NCBI GenBank assembly: GCA_007693555.1
Contig: REDJ01000069.1
Location: forward strand, 1-53,500
Direction: 5' to 3'
Source: Bacteroidota bacterium
GTDB taxonomy: Bacteria; Bacteroidota; Bacteroidia; Bacteroidales; UBA7960
DNA: 53,500 nt
The first letter of the stretch is position 1; every line of letters begins with the position of its first letter. The notes below the pieces were generated by a model. The model saw only the letters and a list, made by a program, of their open reading frames with translations. It did no database searches and was not told the origin of the DNA. The position numbers and the translations under genes were made by a program. Of this stretch, positions 1 to 8,579 are shown piece by piece.

Positions 1-82
1 AAAGGCAAAAAATCCCTTTTTAAATGCTGCATTCAGTGAACTTACCGGGGTAATACCCGGGCTCGGTCGCCGGATTTTACAG

Positions 83-115
83 AAGCCTCTATCTTAACAG
101 GTAGGGGCTTTTTTT
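83..115 (+). terminator. Rho-independent terminator with 11-bp stem
   Basis: AAGCCTCTATC (83-93) pairs with GGTAGGGGCTT (100-110), giving 11 pairs with two G-U, a 6-base loop and a run of seven T (109-115). It would end a transcript entering from the left edge. A very similar hairpin lies at 7148-7180, after the operon, with a C-G to U-A compensatory change at the fifth pair. Confidence 0.85.
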
Positions 116-427
116 GTTTTTAATTTTTTCCCTGCCAAGGTAACTCCCTGGAAAATACAAAACTTATTGTGTTCGCTTTTATACAAAAGTTGATCGAAAT
201 TGAACACTTTCGTGGGAGCAAAAGATTTCATTTTATTACATATCTCAGATAATCAGATTGGTATTTCATTTGGCATAAATATGGCTGTATTTTTGGTAAA
301 TAATTAACAAATCACAAATAATAATCAAAAGCAAGAATACAGCAGGTTAAAATTTATGAGGAATAATGTCAATTAGTAATTTTTATTAAAAGATTCTTAG
401 TTACATGGTTTATATATAACTTTCAGG

Positions 428-435
428 TATATTTG
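428..435 (+). promoter_or_regulatory. Candidate -7 box, TonB receptor operon
   Basis: TATATTTG matches the TAnnTTTG -7 consensus of the Bacteroidota primary sigma factor. It lies about 94 bases before the ATG at 529. No clear TTTG -33 element is visible 19-22 bases upstream, so this is a one-box prediction. Confidence 0.45.
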
Positions 436-528
436 CATTTATCCATAAACCGTGGTAAGAAATAATTATAAAAATCTGCTAACTATTTTTTTTAGATAAC
501 CTGAATTAGATTGGTTTGTTGTTTTAGA

Positions 529-3252
529 ATGATTGTAAAATTTTTTATGTTTAATTGTTTTATGTGTTTTCTCCGCAGGTTATTCATTCTGTTCACAATA
601 ATTTCATTTAGTTATTTTCTTTGGGCCGCAGATTACAGTATTGAAGATGGTTATACTGTTGTGGAAGCTATAGCATATCTGGAAGAAAAACACGACGTGG
701 TTATCTTTTATGATGAGAGATGGTTTGAGGGAAAGACAATAAGCAAAGAAATACTTGATTTACCGCTAACTGAGGCAATTTATTTAATCATTCGAGGGGA
801 AAATTATTCCGTATACTTTTTTACCGGAAATGTAGCGCTCTTTCCCAGGGAGTCAGGAACCGATTACCGTCCTGATGCGACAGCAGATCGGATTATTATT
901 GGCAATACTTTGGAAATGGGGCGTTATCCGCGGGTAACCATTAACGGTAGGGTAATTGACGGGGGAACTGGAGAACCTGTCGTAGGTGCGGCTATCTATA
1001 GCTTTAAGACAGGTAATGGAGTGGCAACCGATGGAGATGGCAACTTTGAATGGCGTTTACCTGTGGGTGATCATCGTTTGAATATTACATCAATGGGGTA
1101 CCAGCAAACTATCTACAATGTGCTTGTAGCCTCTGAAGGTTATGTTGAGTTTCAGCTGTTTGAAGGTGCCTTGGAACTAAGTTTATATACCATTACAGCG
1201 GAACGCGCCGAAGAACAAATTACAAGCACACAAATGAGCATTATCCGACTGGATGCTCAAACCTTGAAAGAGATTCCCGGAGCCTTTGGTGAGCGGGATA
1301 TTATCCGCGCGTTTACAATGCTCCCTGGTATTCAGTCAGTGGGAGAATTTGGAACAGGTTTCAACGTTAGAGGAGGAAGCGCTGATCAGAATCTTATCCT
1401 TATAGAAGATGTACCTCTTTTTAATTCTTCTCATCTTTTTGGATTGGTGTCTGTAGTTAACCCGGATATGGTTACTGGTGTTACCATGATGAAAGCCGGA
1501 ATGCCTGCACGCTATGGAGAAAGAGCTTCTTCGGTCACCGAAATACGTAAGTCGGGAGTGCAATTTGATGAGACCTCCCTGAAAGGGGGGTTAGGTTTAT
1601 TGTACAGCAGGGCCCATTTAGAAACTCCTTTATTCAAAGACAAGGTTATGCTTTCTCTTGGAGGTAGGTCATCTTACTCCAACTGGTTTCTTCAACGTTT
1701 GCCTGATAGTCAATTAATGAACAGTGAGGCTAATTTTTACGATCTCAGTGGAGTGCTTTCGTTTTATCCCTCCTCCAATAGTACAATAAGTATTTTTGGT
1801 TACCAAAGCCAGGATGATTTTTTACAGGACGGAGAGACCGAGCACCATTACACCAGCCAGCTGGCTTCTTTACGCTGGAGCTATGCCATATCTCCCACAC
1901 TTTTTTCGCAGTTTACATTGGGATATAGTAACTATTATAACCGCATGCGCGAAAGGCCGGATTTAAGACCTAAAGACGCCTTTCACCTGGATAATGCCAT
2001 ACGCTACCAAAGTGCAAAATGGAACCTGAAATATGACCACAGCAATTTATTTTCTCTTAATACCGGTGCCCAGGCTATTATGTATGATGTAAGTCCGGGA
2101 CAGATTAAACCTATCGGAGATGAGTCTTTTATTCAACCTAAGACCTTAGACAATGAAAAAGGTTTAGAGATGGCCACATACCTTAGCGGACAGTTTGCTA
2201 TTGGAGATGACTTTGGAATTGAAGCCGGACTGCGTTTTGTGCATTTCAGAAACCTTGGCCCTGCAAGTGTTTTTCTCTATGATGAGAATAAAATAAGGAA
2301 TCGTAACAATATCATCGATACTCTTTTTTATGATAGTGGCCAAACGGTATGGAGCGATTGGGGTCTTGAACCACGGATAAGCTTCAGGTATCTTTTTAGT
2401 GATGTAAATTCTTTCAAGGTTAGTTATAACAGGAATAATCAATACATCAGTCTGTTGTCGGCTACTGCTGTGATGACACCTACAGATATATGGCAACTCA
2501 GCAACACCTATTTAAAGCCTATTGTAGCTGATCAGCTTGCTCTGGGTTATTATCATAATTTTAATGATCATACCCTGGAAACATCTGTAGAAGGATACAT
2601 AAGGAAGATGCGAAATATGCCTGACTATATAAGTGGCGCCAGCTTAATAATGAATGAAACTGTGGAGACAGAACTAGTCAGTACCAACGGTTATAATTTT
2701 GGAGCTGAACTGTATGTGAATAAAAAAGAGGGCCGATTGACAGGATGGATCAGTTATACTTTTTCTGCCTCTATGAGGCGTACTGATGAGAAAGACCCGC
2801 TTCGCCAGATAAATCAAAACAACTATTTTCCTTCTGACTGGGACAGGCCGCACAATCTAACGATTAATACCAATTATTATTTGTCGCGCAGATGGCGTTT
2901 GAATACAACATTTACTTACAGCACAGGGCGCCCAGTTACATTCCCCGAATTGATGTACAACTTCCAGGGGCACCAGGCTATCCATTATTCTGATAGGAAC
3001 AAGTACCGCCTTTCCGATTACCACCGACTTGATATCGCCATCACCTTTGGTGAAAACCTTCGGGTCAACAGCAGGGGTAAGGGAAGTTGGACTTTTAGTA
3101 TTATCAACTTGTATGGAAGGAAAAATCCTTTTTCTGTATTTTATAAGCAAGACATACCTCATACTGAAAATATGAACAGGCGTTATAGCCTGTACAAGCT
3201 ATATATCATTGCCCGTCCTCTGCCTACAATTACTTATAACTTTTCAATTTGA
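529..3252 (+). CDS. TonB-dependent outer-membrane receptor with STN and carboxypeptidase-like domains
   Basis: This is a predicted outer-membrane transporter energised by TonB; the substrate is unknown. After a hydrophobic signal peptide (about residues 1-35) come an STN-like domain (35-105), a carboxypeptidase-D-like regulatory fold (about 135-220, 'INGRVIDGGTGEPVVGAAI'), a plug with the typical 'GFNVRGGSADQNLILIEDVP' stretch (about 275-295), and a barrel of roughly 500 residues ending in an aromatic-rich strand. The reading frame is open from a TTG at 511, but ATG 529 is preferred. It leads a tight four-gene operon, with the next gene 4 bases on. STN domains often signal to a FecR-type anti-sigma factor, but no fecR or sigma gene is in view. 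Family assignment is firm and substrate is not. Confidence 0.93.
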   Translation: MIVKFFMFNCFMCFLRRLFILFTIISFSYFLWAADYSIEDGYTVVEAIAYLEEKHDVVIFYDERWFEGKTISKEILDLPLTEAIYLIIRGENYSVYFFTGNVALFPRESGTDYRPDATADRIIIGNTLEMGRYPRVTINGRVIDGGTGEPVVGAAIYSFKTGNGVATDGDGNFEWRLPVGDHRLNITSMGYQQTIYNVLVASEGYVEFQLFEGALELSLYTITAERAEEQITSTQMSIIRLDAQTLKEIPGAFGERDIIRAFTMLPGIQSVGEFGTGFNVRGGSADQNLILIEDVPLFNSSHLFGLVSVVNPDMVTGVTMMKAGMPARYGERASSVTEIRKSGVQFDETSLKGGLGLLYSRAHLETPLFKDKVMLSLGGRSSYSNWFLQRLPDSQLMNSEANFYDLSGVLSFYPSSNSTISIFGYQSQDDFLQDGETEHHYTSQLASLRWSYAISPTLFSQFTLGYSNYYNRMRERPDLRPKDAFHLDNAIRYQSAKWNLKYDHSNLFSLNTGAQAIMYDVSPGQIKPIGDESFIQPKTLDNEKGLEMATYLSGQFAIGDDFGIEAGLRFVHFRNLGPASVFLYDENKIRNRNNIIDTLFYDSGQTVWSDWGLEPRISFRYLFSDVNSFKVSYNRNNQYISLLSATAVMTPTDIWQLSNTYLKPIVADQLALGYYHNFNDHTLETSVEGYIRKMRNMPDYISGASLIMNETVETELVSTNGYNFGAELYVNKKEGRLTGWISYTFSASMRRTDEKDPLRQINQNNYFPSDWDRPHNLTINTNYYLSRRWRLNTTFTYSTGRPVTFPELMYNFQGHQAIHYSDRNKYRLSDYHRLDIAITFGENLRVNSRGKGSWTFSIINLYGRKNPFSVFYKQDIPHTENMNRRYSLYKLYIIARPLPTITYNFSI

Positions 3253-3256
3253 ACCG

Positions 3257-4366
3257 ATGATAAGAAGAAAATTCAACTCATTATATATCATAGTAATGTT
3301 TTTAGTCATTTGGTCTTGCACCGAATGGTTTGACCCTTCAATTGACCCGCCGGAAAACGTAATGGCTGTAGAAGGTCTCATAACCAATGGGCCAGGTCCT
3401 TATTATATAAAGCTTTTTATGACATCAGCTTATGGCAATACATCCGGTTACGAGCCGGTTTCAAATGCCCAGGTGATGGTAATAGATCAAGACAATGAAA
3501 CGACTTTCTTTAAAGAAGATAAATCGGGCATTTATTTGTCGCCAAAAGGGTTTAAAGGTATTACAGGATATACTTACAAGCTGATTATAAATACCTCTGA
3601 TGGCGAAACCTACCAGTCTGAACCGCAGACTATAATTTCGGGAATTGTTGTTGATAGCGTTGAAGTTGCATATGTAGAGGTGATCAGGCCCATTCAGGAT
3701 GCTTCCGGTGGTGTAACCTATACACCGGTGACTGGAGTAAAGTTCTATGCCGATATTCAAAATTATAGCCAGGAAGCTCCCAGGATGCGATTTGAAACCC
3801 AGGTACATGTTCAGTATGTTCTGGAAGAAAAGGATCCCTGGCCAGATCCGGACGATCCCAACTTGATGAATTGTTTCCGCAAAGTAAAGCTCGACAATTC
3901 TATAAACGTTACTATCCCCTTGATAGATATGCCGGAAAATGCAACCTTCAGGCATGAACTGGAATTTATGCCTTCGCAATTCCGGTTTTATGAGGGGTCT
4001 GAAGACTGGTTTCTTCGCTCCATAGATCGCAGGGCAATAGTATTGCACCAGTATACTTTGAATCCCGACAGTTACCGGTTTTATTACTCTTTGCATGAAC
4101 AGATGTCAGCAGAAGGACATATTTTCGACCCTATTGCAACGCAACTACAGGGAAATATGAAATGTGTAAGTAATCCGGACAGGATAGTGTTGGGCCATTT
4201 TGAGGCCTCCTCTTATCAGGGTAAAGTGTTTCTGTTAAATCCCGAGCCAATAACTGAAAACAGATTGTGGTTGCATAGAAGACCTGACCTTGATTATTTA
4301 TTAGAAATTCCGGATTCTTCGCATTGCGTGATGTTTTTAAAGCCTGAAGGCTGGATATATTATTGA
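3257..4366 (+). CDS. DUF4249 family lipoprotein
   Basis: Predicted surface or periplasmic lipoprotein partner of the TonB receptor. The ATG at 3257 gives a short signal peptide ending in a lipobox-like IWSC with Cys21. An upstream in-frame start inside the receptor gene would bury this signal, so it was not used. The body begins 'DPPENVMAVEGLITNGPGPY' and contains the beta-rich early part typical of DUF4249 (about residues 30-130), followed by a family-specific region. DUF4249 proteins are regularly encoded beside carboxypeptidase-like TonB receptors in Bacteroidota, which fits this position. Their molecular role is not established; ligand capture for the receptor is inference from context. 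Confidence 0.85.
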   Translation: MIRRKFNSLYIIVMFLVIWSCTEWFDPSIDPPENVMAVEGLITNGPGPYYIKLFMTSAYGNTSGYEPVSNAQVMVIDQDNETTFFKEDKSGIYLSPKGFKGITGYTYKLIINTSDGETYQSEPQTIISGIVVDSVEVAYVEVIRPIQDASGGVTYTPVTGVKFYADIQNYSQEAPRMRFETQVHVQYVLEEKDPWPDPDDPNLMNCFRKVKLDNSINVTIPLIDMPENATFRHELEFMPSQFRFYEGSEDWFLRSIDRRAIVLHQYTLNPDSYRFYYSLHEQMSAEGHIFDPIATQLQGNMKCVSNPDRIVLGHFEASSYQGKVFLLNPEPITENRLWLHRRPDLDYLLEIPDSSHCVMFLKPEGWIYY

Positions 4367-4383
4367 CCAGTAAAAAAACAGAT

Positions 4384-6198
4384 ATGATACATCGCTTTTC
4401 CCAAATTTTAAATACCTGTTCCTTGCACTACAAAATTCTTTATACTGGCATGCTTTTGTCATTTTTGCTGCTGTGCAATTTTGTTTACAGTGCCAGGGAT
4501 TATCATAAAAGATCCCATGATTCTGTTATTGTGCATACCGACAGAGATGCTTATGTTTCAGGTGAAGAACTGTTTTACCGGGTTACATTGATCTCCCAAT
4601 ATGATCAACACAGCAATTTTGTATATATGGCTTTGCGCAATAGCCATCAGGAAATTATCAAAGGAAGTATTGTCCCTCTCAACCATAAATCTTCTTATGG
4701 CAGCATATACCTGTTCGATACGCTGTCAACAGGATTTTATCAGCTTATCGTTTATACCGGTGATATGCGCAATTACCCGGAAGAAAAGTATTTTACGAAG
4801 CTTCTTTTTGTGGCCAATCGTTTTGATGTTGCCCTGGAAAACCTTATGGAGCTTGAAGAAGAAGTGGATAAGGAATCTGAAAAAAACGTGCAAAACCTCA
4901 AAGATGCTGCACTACCTACCATCCTCCCAGACCAGTTATCTATAAATATCTATACCGACAAAGAGTTTTACAGTCGCCGCGAACCTGTAAAGCTTAGCGT
5001 TAGTGCAGATATGCTTCCCGGTGTAGTAGCAGAAATGTCTGTAAGTGTTACAGCAAAACAAAGTATATGGCCATTTCTTCATGACCACTTAGCGCATAAT
5101 TTTTCTGAAAAGGCTTTGGGTGGAACTGAGCCGGAAAATCACTGTGGATTGGTATTTCCCCGGGAAATAGACGGACCAGTAATTGCTGGTAAGCTTATTC
5201 ATGAGTCAGGTGAAAATTATGTATACCCGGGCGTAAGAGTAATCTTGTCAACACCTGACACCCTAACCACCATTTCTTACACTCACACCAATGATCAGGG
5301 ACATTTCTTTTTCACTCTTAATCCGTACTATTATGAACGGCCCTTATATCTTACCCTGGATACTGCAACCTATAAAGGAAAAGCACCTGAAATATTTGTG
5401 GAAGATCCTTTCAACATCCATTCTCCCTTTAAGAGTTATTCAGGAAATATTGACCGGAAAATTCCCCCGCAGGTGAGAGAAAGTCAGGATATTGTGAAGG
5501 TGCAAAAGGCTTTTGAAAAACTGTATGGATCTGTTATCAAAGAAAATGAGAAAGAAGAGCTATTTCCACCCCGATTGTATTCTGCACCAGAAAATATAAT
5601 TAATCCTGCGAATTACTTACCATTGGATAACTTTCCTGAAATAGCAAGGGAGATTATTCCTTCCGTAAGAATACGCGGACAGAAAAACAACTGGCAAATC
5701 CGAATGTTAAATGGCCAGACTGCCTACACTTTTTTTGATCATCCACCAACAGTTTTTCTCAATAATTTGCCGGTTAGCAATTTAGATATGATGATGAATC
5801 TCACCTCTGAACAAATCAAGGCCATTGAAGTGCACAATCTCCCATGGCGCTATGGGGCTATCAGGTTCAATGGTATCTTGTCGGTGTTTACGCATAAGCC
5901 CTTCGTGCCATCTACTTTTTTGCCAGAACCCTTTTATGAGTTGGACCCGATAGTTGTAAAACAAAATTCAGAGTATGCACTGCCTGATTACCAGTCTCTG
6001 GATAAAGATGCGCAACGTATTCCTGACTTCAGACAATTATTATACTGGAACCCTAAACAGACCATTGATGACGAAAAAAAATTCACTACTACATTTCATA
6101 CCGGAGACCTTGAAGGAACCTACATTATTTTAATCAGGGGGGTACTTAATACGGGTCAAACATTCCAGACGTATCATTCTTTTGATGTAAAATTATAA
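4384..6198 (+). CDS. Secreted MG2-like protein with a TonB-plug-like C-terminal region
   Basis: Third gene of the receptor operon, overlapping or abutting the DUF4249 gene. ATG 4384 is preferred to a TTG at 4363 because it gives a cleaner signal peptide (to about residue 36). Residues 45-140 resemble the macroglobulin MG2 fold ('VHTDRDAYVSGEELFYRV'). A second such segment starts near 190 ('IYTDKEFYSRREPVKLSV'). Residues 260-340 look like a carboxypeptidase regulatory fold. Residues 420-510 resemble a receptor plug ('VFLNNLPVSN', then 'IEVHNLPWRYGAIRFNG'), yet no barrel follows. I infer a periplasmic or surface accessory of the receptor. It could alternatively be a structural or protease-inhibitor-like protein. 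Confidence 0.75.
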   Translation: MIHRFSQILNTCSLHYKILYTGMLLSFLLLCNFVYSARDYHKRSHDSVIVHTDRDAYVSGEELFYRVTLISQYDQHSNFVYMALRNSHQEIIKGSIVPLNHKSSYGSIYLFDTLSTGFYQLIVYTGDMRNYPEEKYFTKLLFVANRFDVALENLMELEEEVDKESEKNVQNLKDAALPTILPDQLSINIYTDKEFYSRREPVKLSVSADMLPGVVAEMSVSVTAKQSIWPFLHDHLAHNFSEKALGGTEPENHCGLVFPREIDGPVIAGKLIHESGENYVYPGVRVILSTPDTLTTISYTHTNDQGHFFFTLNPYYYERPLYLTLDTATYKGKAPEIFVEDPFNIHSPFKSYSGNIDRKIPPQVRESQDIVKVQKAFEKLYGSVIKENEKEELFPPRLYSAPENIINPANYLPLDNFPEIAREIIPSVRIRGQKNNWQIRMLNGQTAYTFFDHPPTVFLNNLPVSNLDMMMNLTSEQIKAIEVHNLPWRYGAIRFNGILSVFTHKPFVPSTFLPEPFYELDPIVVKQNSEYALPDYQSLDKDAQRIPDFRQLLYWNPKQTIDDEKKFTTTFHTGDLEGTYIILIRGVLNTGQTFQTYHSFDVKL

Positions 6199-6204
6199 TC
6201 CAAT

Positions 6205-6972
6205 ATGGAATCGAAAAATATGGTAAAACTAAAATCTAAATCATTAAGTATAATGGTCTGTGTGGCTTTTGGGCTGTTACCTGCTTGGCTATTCTCACAG
6301 GAAAACCATCAGCAGAAAAGCTATACCGGTTATCCCCAACTTATAGGAGAAATTGTTTTTGCTACCATGCAATACAGTGGGTCGCCCTACCTTTTTGATC
6401 GATTTACAGGGGGAAACGTGATAATGCTTTCCGGAACGGAGGTGCCGGTCAGTTTTTTGCGATATGATGCGCTCAATGATGAACTTTTCTGGATGCAACC
6501 CGATGAAAAAGGATTAGTTAAGGTGGATAAAAACCTTATAGCCGGGTTTCATCTGGAACATCCTTCACAGGACAGCCTGCTGCGTTTTTACCGGAATGCT
6601 GTGCTCGAAATCGATGGTCTCCGGTGCAGGGATTGTTTTATTCAGGTTTTATATGAAGGGGAGTTCTCATTGTATACCAGACGCAGCAAACGGATAACCA
6701 GCAGGTCAGAGACTATTACCCAGGGTAGCCGTTCGCAAAGAGTACGTATATTGGATGATGATTTTTCATATATGCTCATTTACCCTGATGGAACAATGCA
6801 AACAGTTCGCCCTTCAATAAGATCATTGATCAATGCTCTTCCGATTAATAACCGAGAATTAAGGCAGGCCATGCGGAGTGATAATATACAGATCAATAAT
6901 GACAAAGAGCTGGTGCAGGCCGTAAAATGGTTCAATTCATTTATTGAACAACCAAAAGAAATCAGTGAGTAA
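6205..6972 (+). CDS. Hypothetical secreted protein, last gene of the receptor operon
   Basis: I do not recognise this 255-residue protein. It has an N-terminal signal peptide (ending near 'WLFSQ', residue 31; ATG 6220 is an alternative start) and then a soluble domain rich in beta-prone segments. A 'CRDC' pair lies near residue 139. The last 60 residues are predicted helical. It starts 6 bases after the MG2-like gene and must be co-transcribed with the receptor. The CxxC could be a metal or disulfide site, but nothing else supports a redox role. Function unknown. Confidence 0.8.
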   Translation: MESKNMVKLKSKSLSIMVCVAFGLLPAWLFSQENHQQKSYTGYPQLIGEIVFATMQYSGSPYLFDRFTGGNVIMLSGTEVPVSFLRYDALNDELFWMQPDEKGLVKVDKNLIAGFHLEHPSQDSLLRFYRNAVLEIDGLRCRDCFIQVLYEGEFSLYTRRSKRITSRSETITQGSRSQRVRILDDDFSYMLIYPDGTMQTVRPSIRSLINALPINNRELRQAMRSDNIQINNDKELVQAVKWFNSFIEQPKEISE

Positions 6973-7266
6973 ATTGAAATTAGAAAAGCAATGTTTGCCC
7001 GAAAACGCTGTTTTTTCATTTTACCGCAGTTGTCACTGGATAGAAACCGCTAAAGTACTGCATCTTGCGGAATCCCTTCGAAAAGCACTTTCACATTGGC
7101 AGATGCCTTGTGAAAGTGAGCACTCAGATGTCCACTGATTTTTTAACAAGCTTCTATCTGAAAGGGTAGGAGCTTTTTTTATTACATTAAAGGAAATCCT
7201 AAAAGGGATAATGACAGAGCCATTTTTACAAATCCTGCCACTGAATAAAGCAATTCCAAAATTAAA
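6973..7266. other. Intergenic region with a possible structured RNA
   Basis: No convincing gene; an overlapping small frame at 6944-7138 lacks any protein-like features. The region holds a long hairpin: CACTTTCACA (7086-7095) pairs perfectly with TGTGAAAGTG (7109-7118), and an inner GGC/GCC pair closes the tip. It is followed by the terminator at 7148-7180. A CCGCA ... TGCGG pairing earlier in the region could form a further stem. This could be the structured 3' untranslated region of the receptor operon or a small RNA released from it. Confidence 0.45.
7148..7180 (+). terminator. Rho-independent terminator of the receptor operon
   Basis: AAGCTTCTATC (7148-7158) pairs with GGTAGGAGCTT (7165-7175) as an 11-bp stem with two G-U, a 6-base loop and seven T. 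It has the same architecture as the hairpin at 83-115. Confidence 0.88.
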
Positions 7267-8577
7267 TCAAAAGGAAATAAATTCTTTGAGCAGCAAAAAA
7301 TCTTCCCTGATATTTTTAAATCTTCTCATCAGTTTAATTGAGTTTTTCCATCTTTTGAATAACCTTTCCCATTTCAGTTTAAACCAATAACTCAAAGGCA
7401 AGCTTAATAAATAAACAAGACCCCATTTCAAGGAGCTTAATAAAATCGCAACAGCAGCAGCCTGAATGAGATGAATTACAGGTGCGACTAAAATGCTACC
7501 TACAAACAAAACAGAGCTTTTAAATTGGGTGTCTGTTATCATTCTGGTGACTTTTCTTATCAGAAGAACAGGAATGATATTATTGATAAATGCATAAATA
7601 TAAAGGGGTAAACTTGTCATTAACAAAAGTGATTGCCAGAGAATATGAAGAGTTCTGTTCTTTATGAAAAGTATTTCAAGATATTGTTGTTTTATGTTAA
7701 ACTTTCCAAGATGTTTCATGAACCGGTCAGCGTGATTACTTATTTTTTCGAACTCTTCAGGACTATTGTCAAATAAAGTTTCAACATTCGTTATGAGTTT
7801 TTTCTGAATGCTTAAAATTTCCCCGGGCTTTTGATTCTGTACTTTTGCCTTTTCAAAATAAAGATGTGCTATAAAATCAGCAACAGGGTAAATGTCATCA
7901 TTTTTGATATGCAAGCTCAGGTTTTGAAGCTGATTCTTAAGCTCATAAACAGCAGAATTGACAGCTTTGGCTGGATTCTCAGCATAAGCACTATCATAAG
8001 CAGAGATAGAGAGAGGTTCACCGAAATTAATAATTAACTGACTGCCTGGATCATGATAACTTTCGTAATTCAGGCCGATAGGTATGATTTTGATTTCATT
8101 TTTTTTGCTATTGTTATGTCTGTAGCTGAAAGCAATACGTGCTACCCCTTTCTTGAGGTTCTGAACCTGTTTTTTGCCCGAATGGGTCCCCTCGGGAAAC
8201 AGAACTATGGAGCTTCCATTTTCAAAAACCTGAAAAGTTTGGTCAAAAATTTCCTGATTGTTTGAAAGCTGATCAAACCCATCACGAATACGATATACAG
8301 GTAAAATTTTGAGAAACCGGAGAATTCTGGCAATGGGTTTTTTATTAAAAATATCCGCTCTGGCCAAAAAAACGGGTTGCCATGTGAAGGAGGTAAGAAT
8401 GGCAAGCGGGTCCATTGAAGCATTCTGATGATTGCTTACAAATATTCCAGCCAGGGTGTTAAGTTCCTTGCTCTTGTTGATATATCTGACTTTATAAAAC
8501 CTTTTATAGCAGAAATCAACATACTTTTTTAACCAAAAATATAATTTTGAAAACCGTTCAACCCCTTGCTGTCCCAT
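7267..8577 (-). CDS. PlsC-type lysophospholipid/glycerolipid acyltransferase
   Basis: Predicted membrane acyltransferase that moves an acyl chain from acyl-CoA or acyl-ACP to a (lyso)glycerolipid. The catalytic block is 'VSNHQNASMDP' (His50, Asp56). Its five-residue spacing between His and Asp is found in one subgroup of the family; the classical motif has four. The second block is 'LFPEGTHS' (126-133), followed by a lysine-rich segment and 'IIPIGLNYES'. After residue 300 come several hydrophobic segments that probably span the membrane, making it longer (436 residues) than a minimal PlsC. It starts 2 bases after the SBF-type gene ends, so the two are translationally linked. The exact acceptor lipid is unknown. 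Confidence 0.88.
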   Translation of the reverse strand: MGQQGVERFSKLYFWLKKYVDFCYKRFYKVRYINKSKELNTLAGIFVSNHQNASMDPLAILTSFTWQPVFLARADIFNKKPIARILRFLKILPVYRIRDGFDQLSNNQEIFDQTFQVFENGSSIVLFPEGTHSGKKQVQNLKKGVARIAFSYRHNNSKKNEIKIIPIGLNYESYHDPGSQLIINFGEPLSISAYDSAYAENPAKAVNSAVYELKNQLQNLSLHIKNDDIYPVADFIAHLYFEKAKVQNQKPGEILSIQKKLITNVETLFDNSPEEFEKISNHADRFMKHLGKFNIKQQYLEILFIKNRTLHILWQSLLLMTSLPLYIYAFINNIIPVLLIRKVTRMITDTQFKSSVLFVGSILVAPVIHLIQAAAVAILLSSLKWGLVYLLSLPLSYWFKLKWERLFKRWKNSIKLMRRFKNIREDFLLLKEFISF

Positions 8578-8579
8578 AT

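Larger units (their letters stand above)
1..528. other. Intergenic region upstream of the TonB receptor operon
   Basis: No gene is supported here. The first 82 bases look like the 3' end of an upstream transcript and include a GC-rich hairpin (CCGGG at about 44-48 pairing with CCCGG at 55-59). A strong terminator follows at 83-115. The remaining 400 bases are AT-rich and carry a Bacteroidota-type -7 box at 428-435. Whether the first 115 bases belong to a small RNA or to the 3' end of a gene outside the window cannot be decided from this sequence. Confidence 0.6.

Noticed and set aside
1-115. tRNA or known structural RNA at the left edge
   Set aside because: No tRNA-like T-arm or other recognised RNA family motif could be found; only a GC-rich hairpin and the terminator are supported.
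293-310. TTGGTAA-ATAA-TTAACAA, a Rex-like site with one mismatch upstream of the TonB receptor operon
   Set aside because: It has one mismatch, lies in very AT-rich DNA about 118 bases before the candidate -7 box, and precedes genes with no evident redox role. It may count as a third member only if the genome-wide scan supports it.
3461-4096. 211-residue open frame on the minus strand
   Set aside because: It lies wholly inside the DUF4249 gene, lacks recognisable protein features and has no promoter or sensible neighbours.
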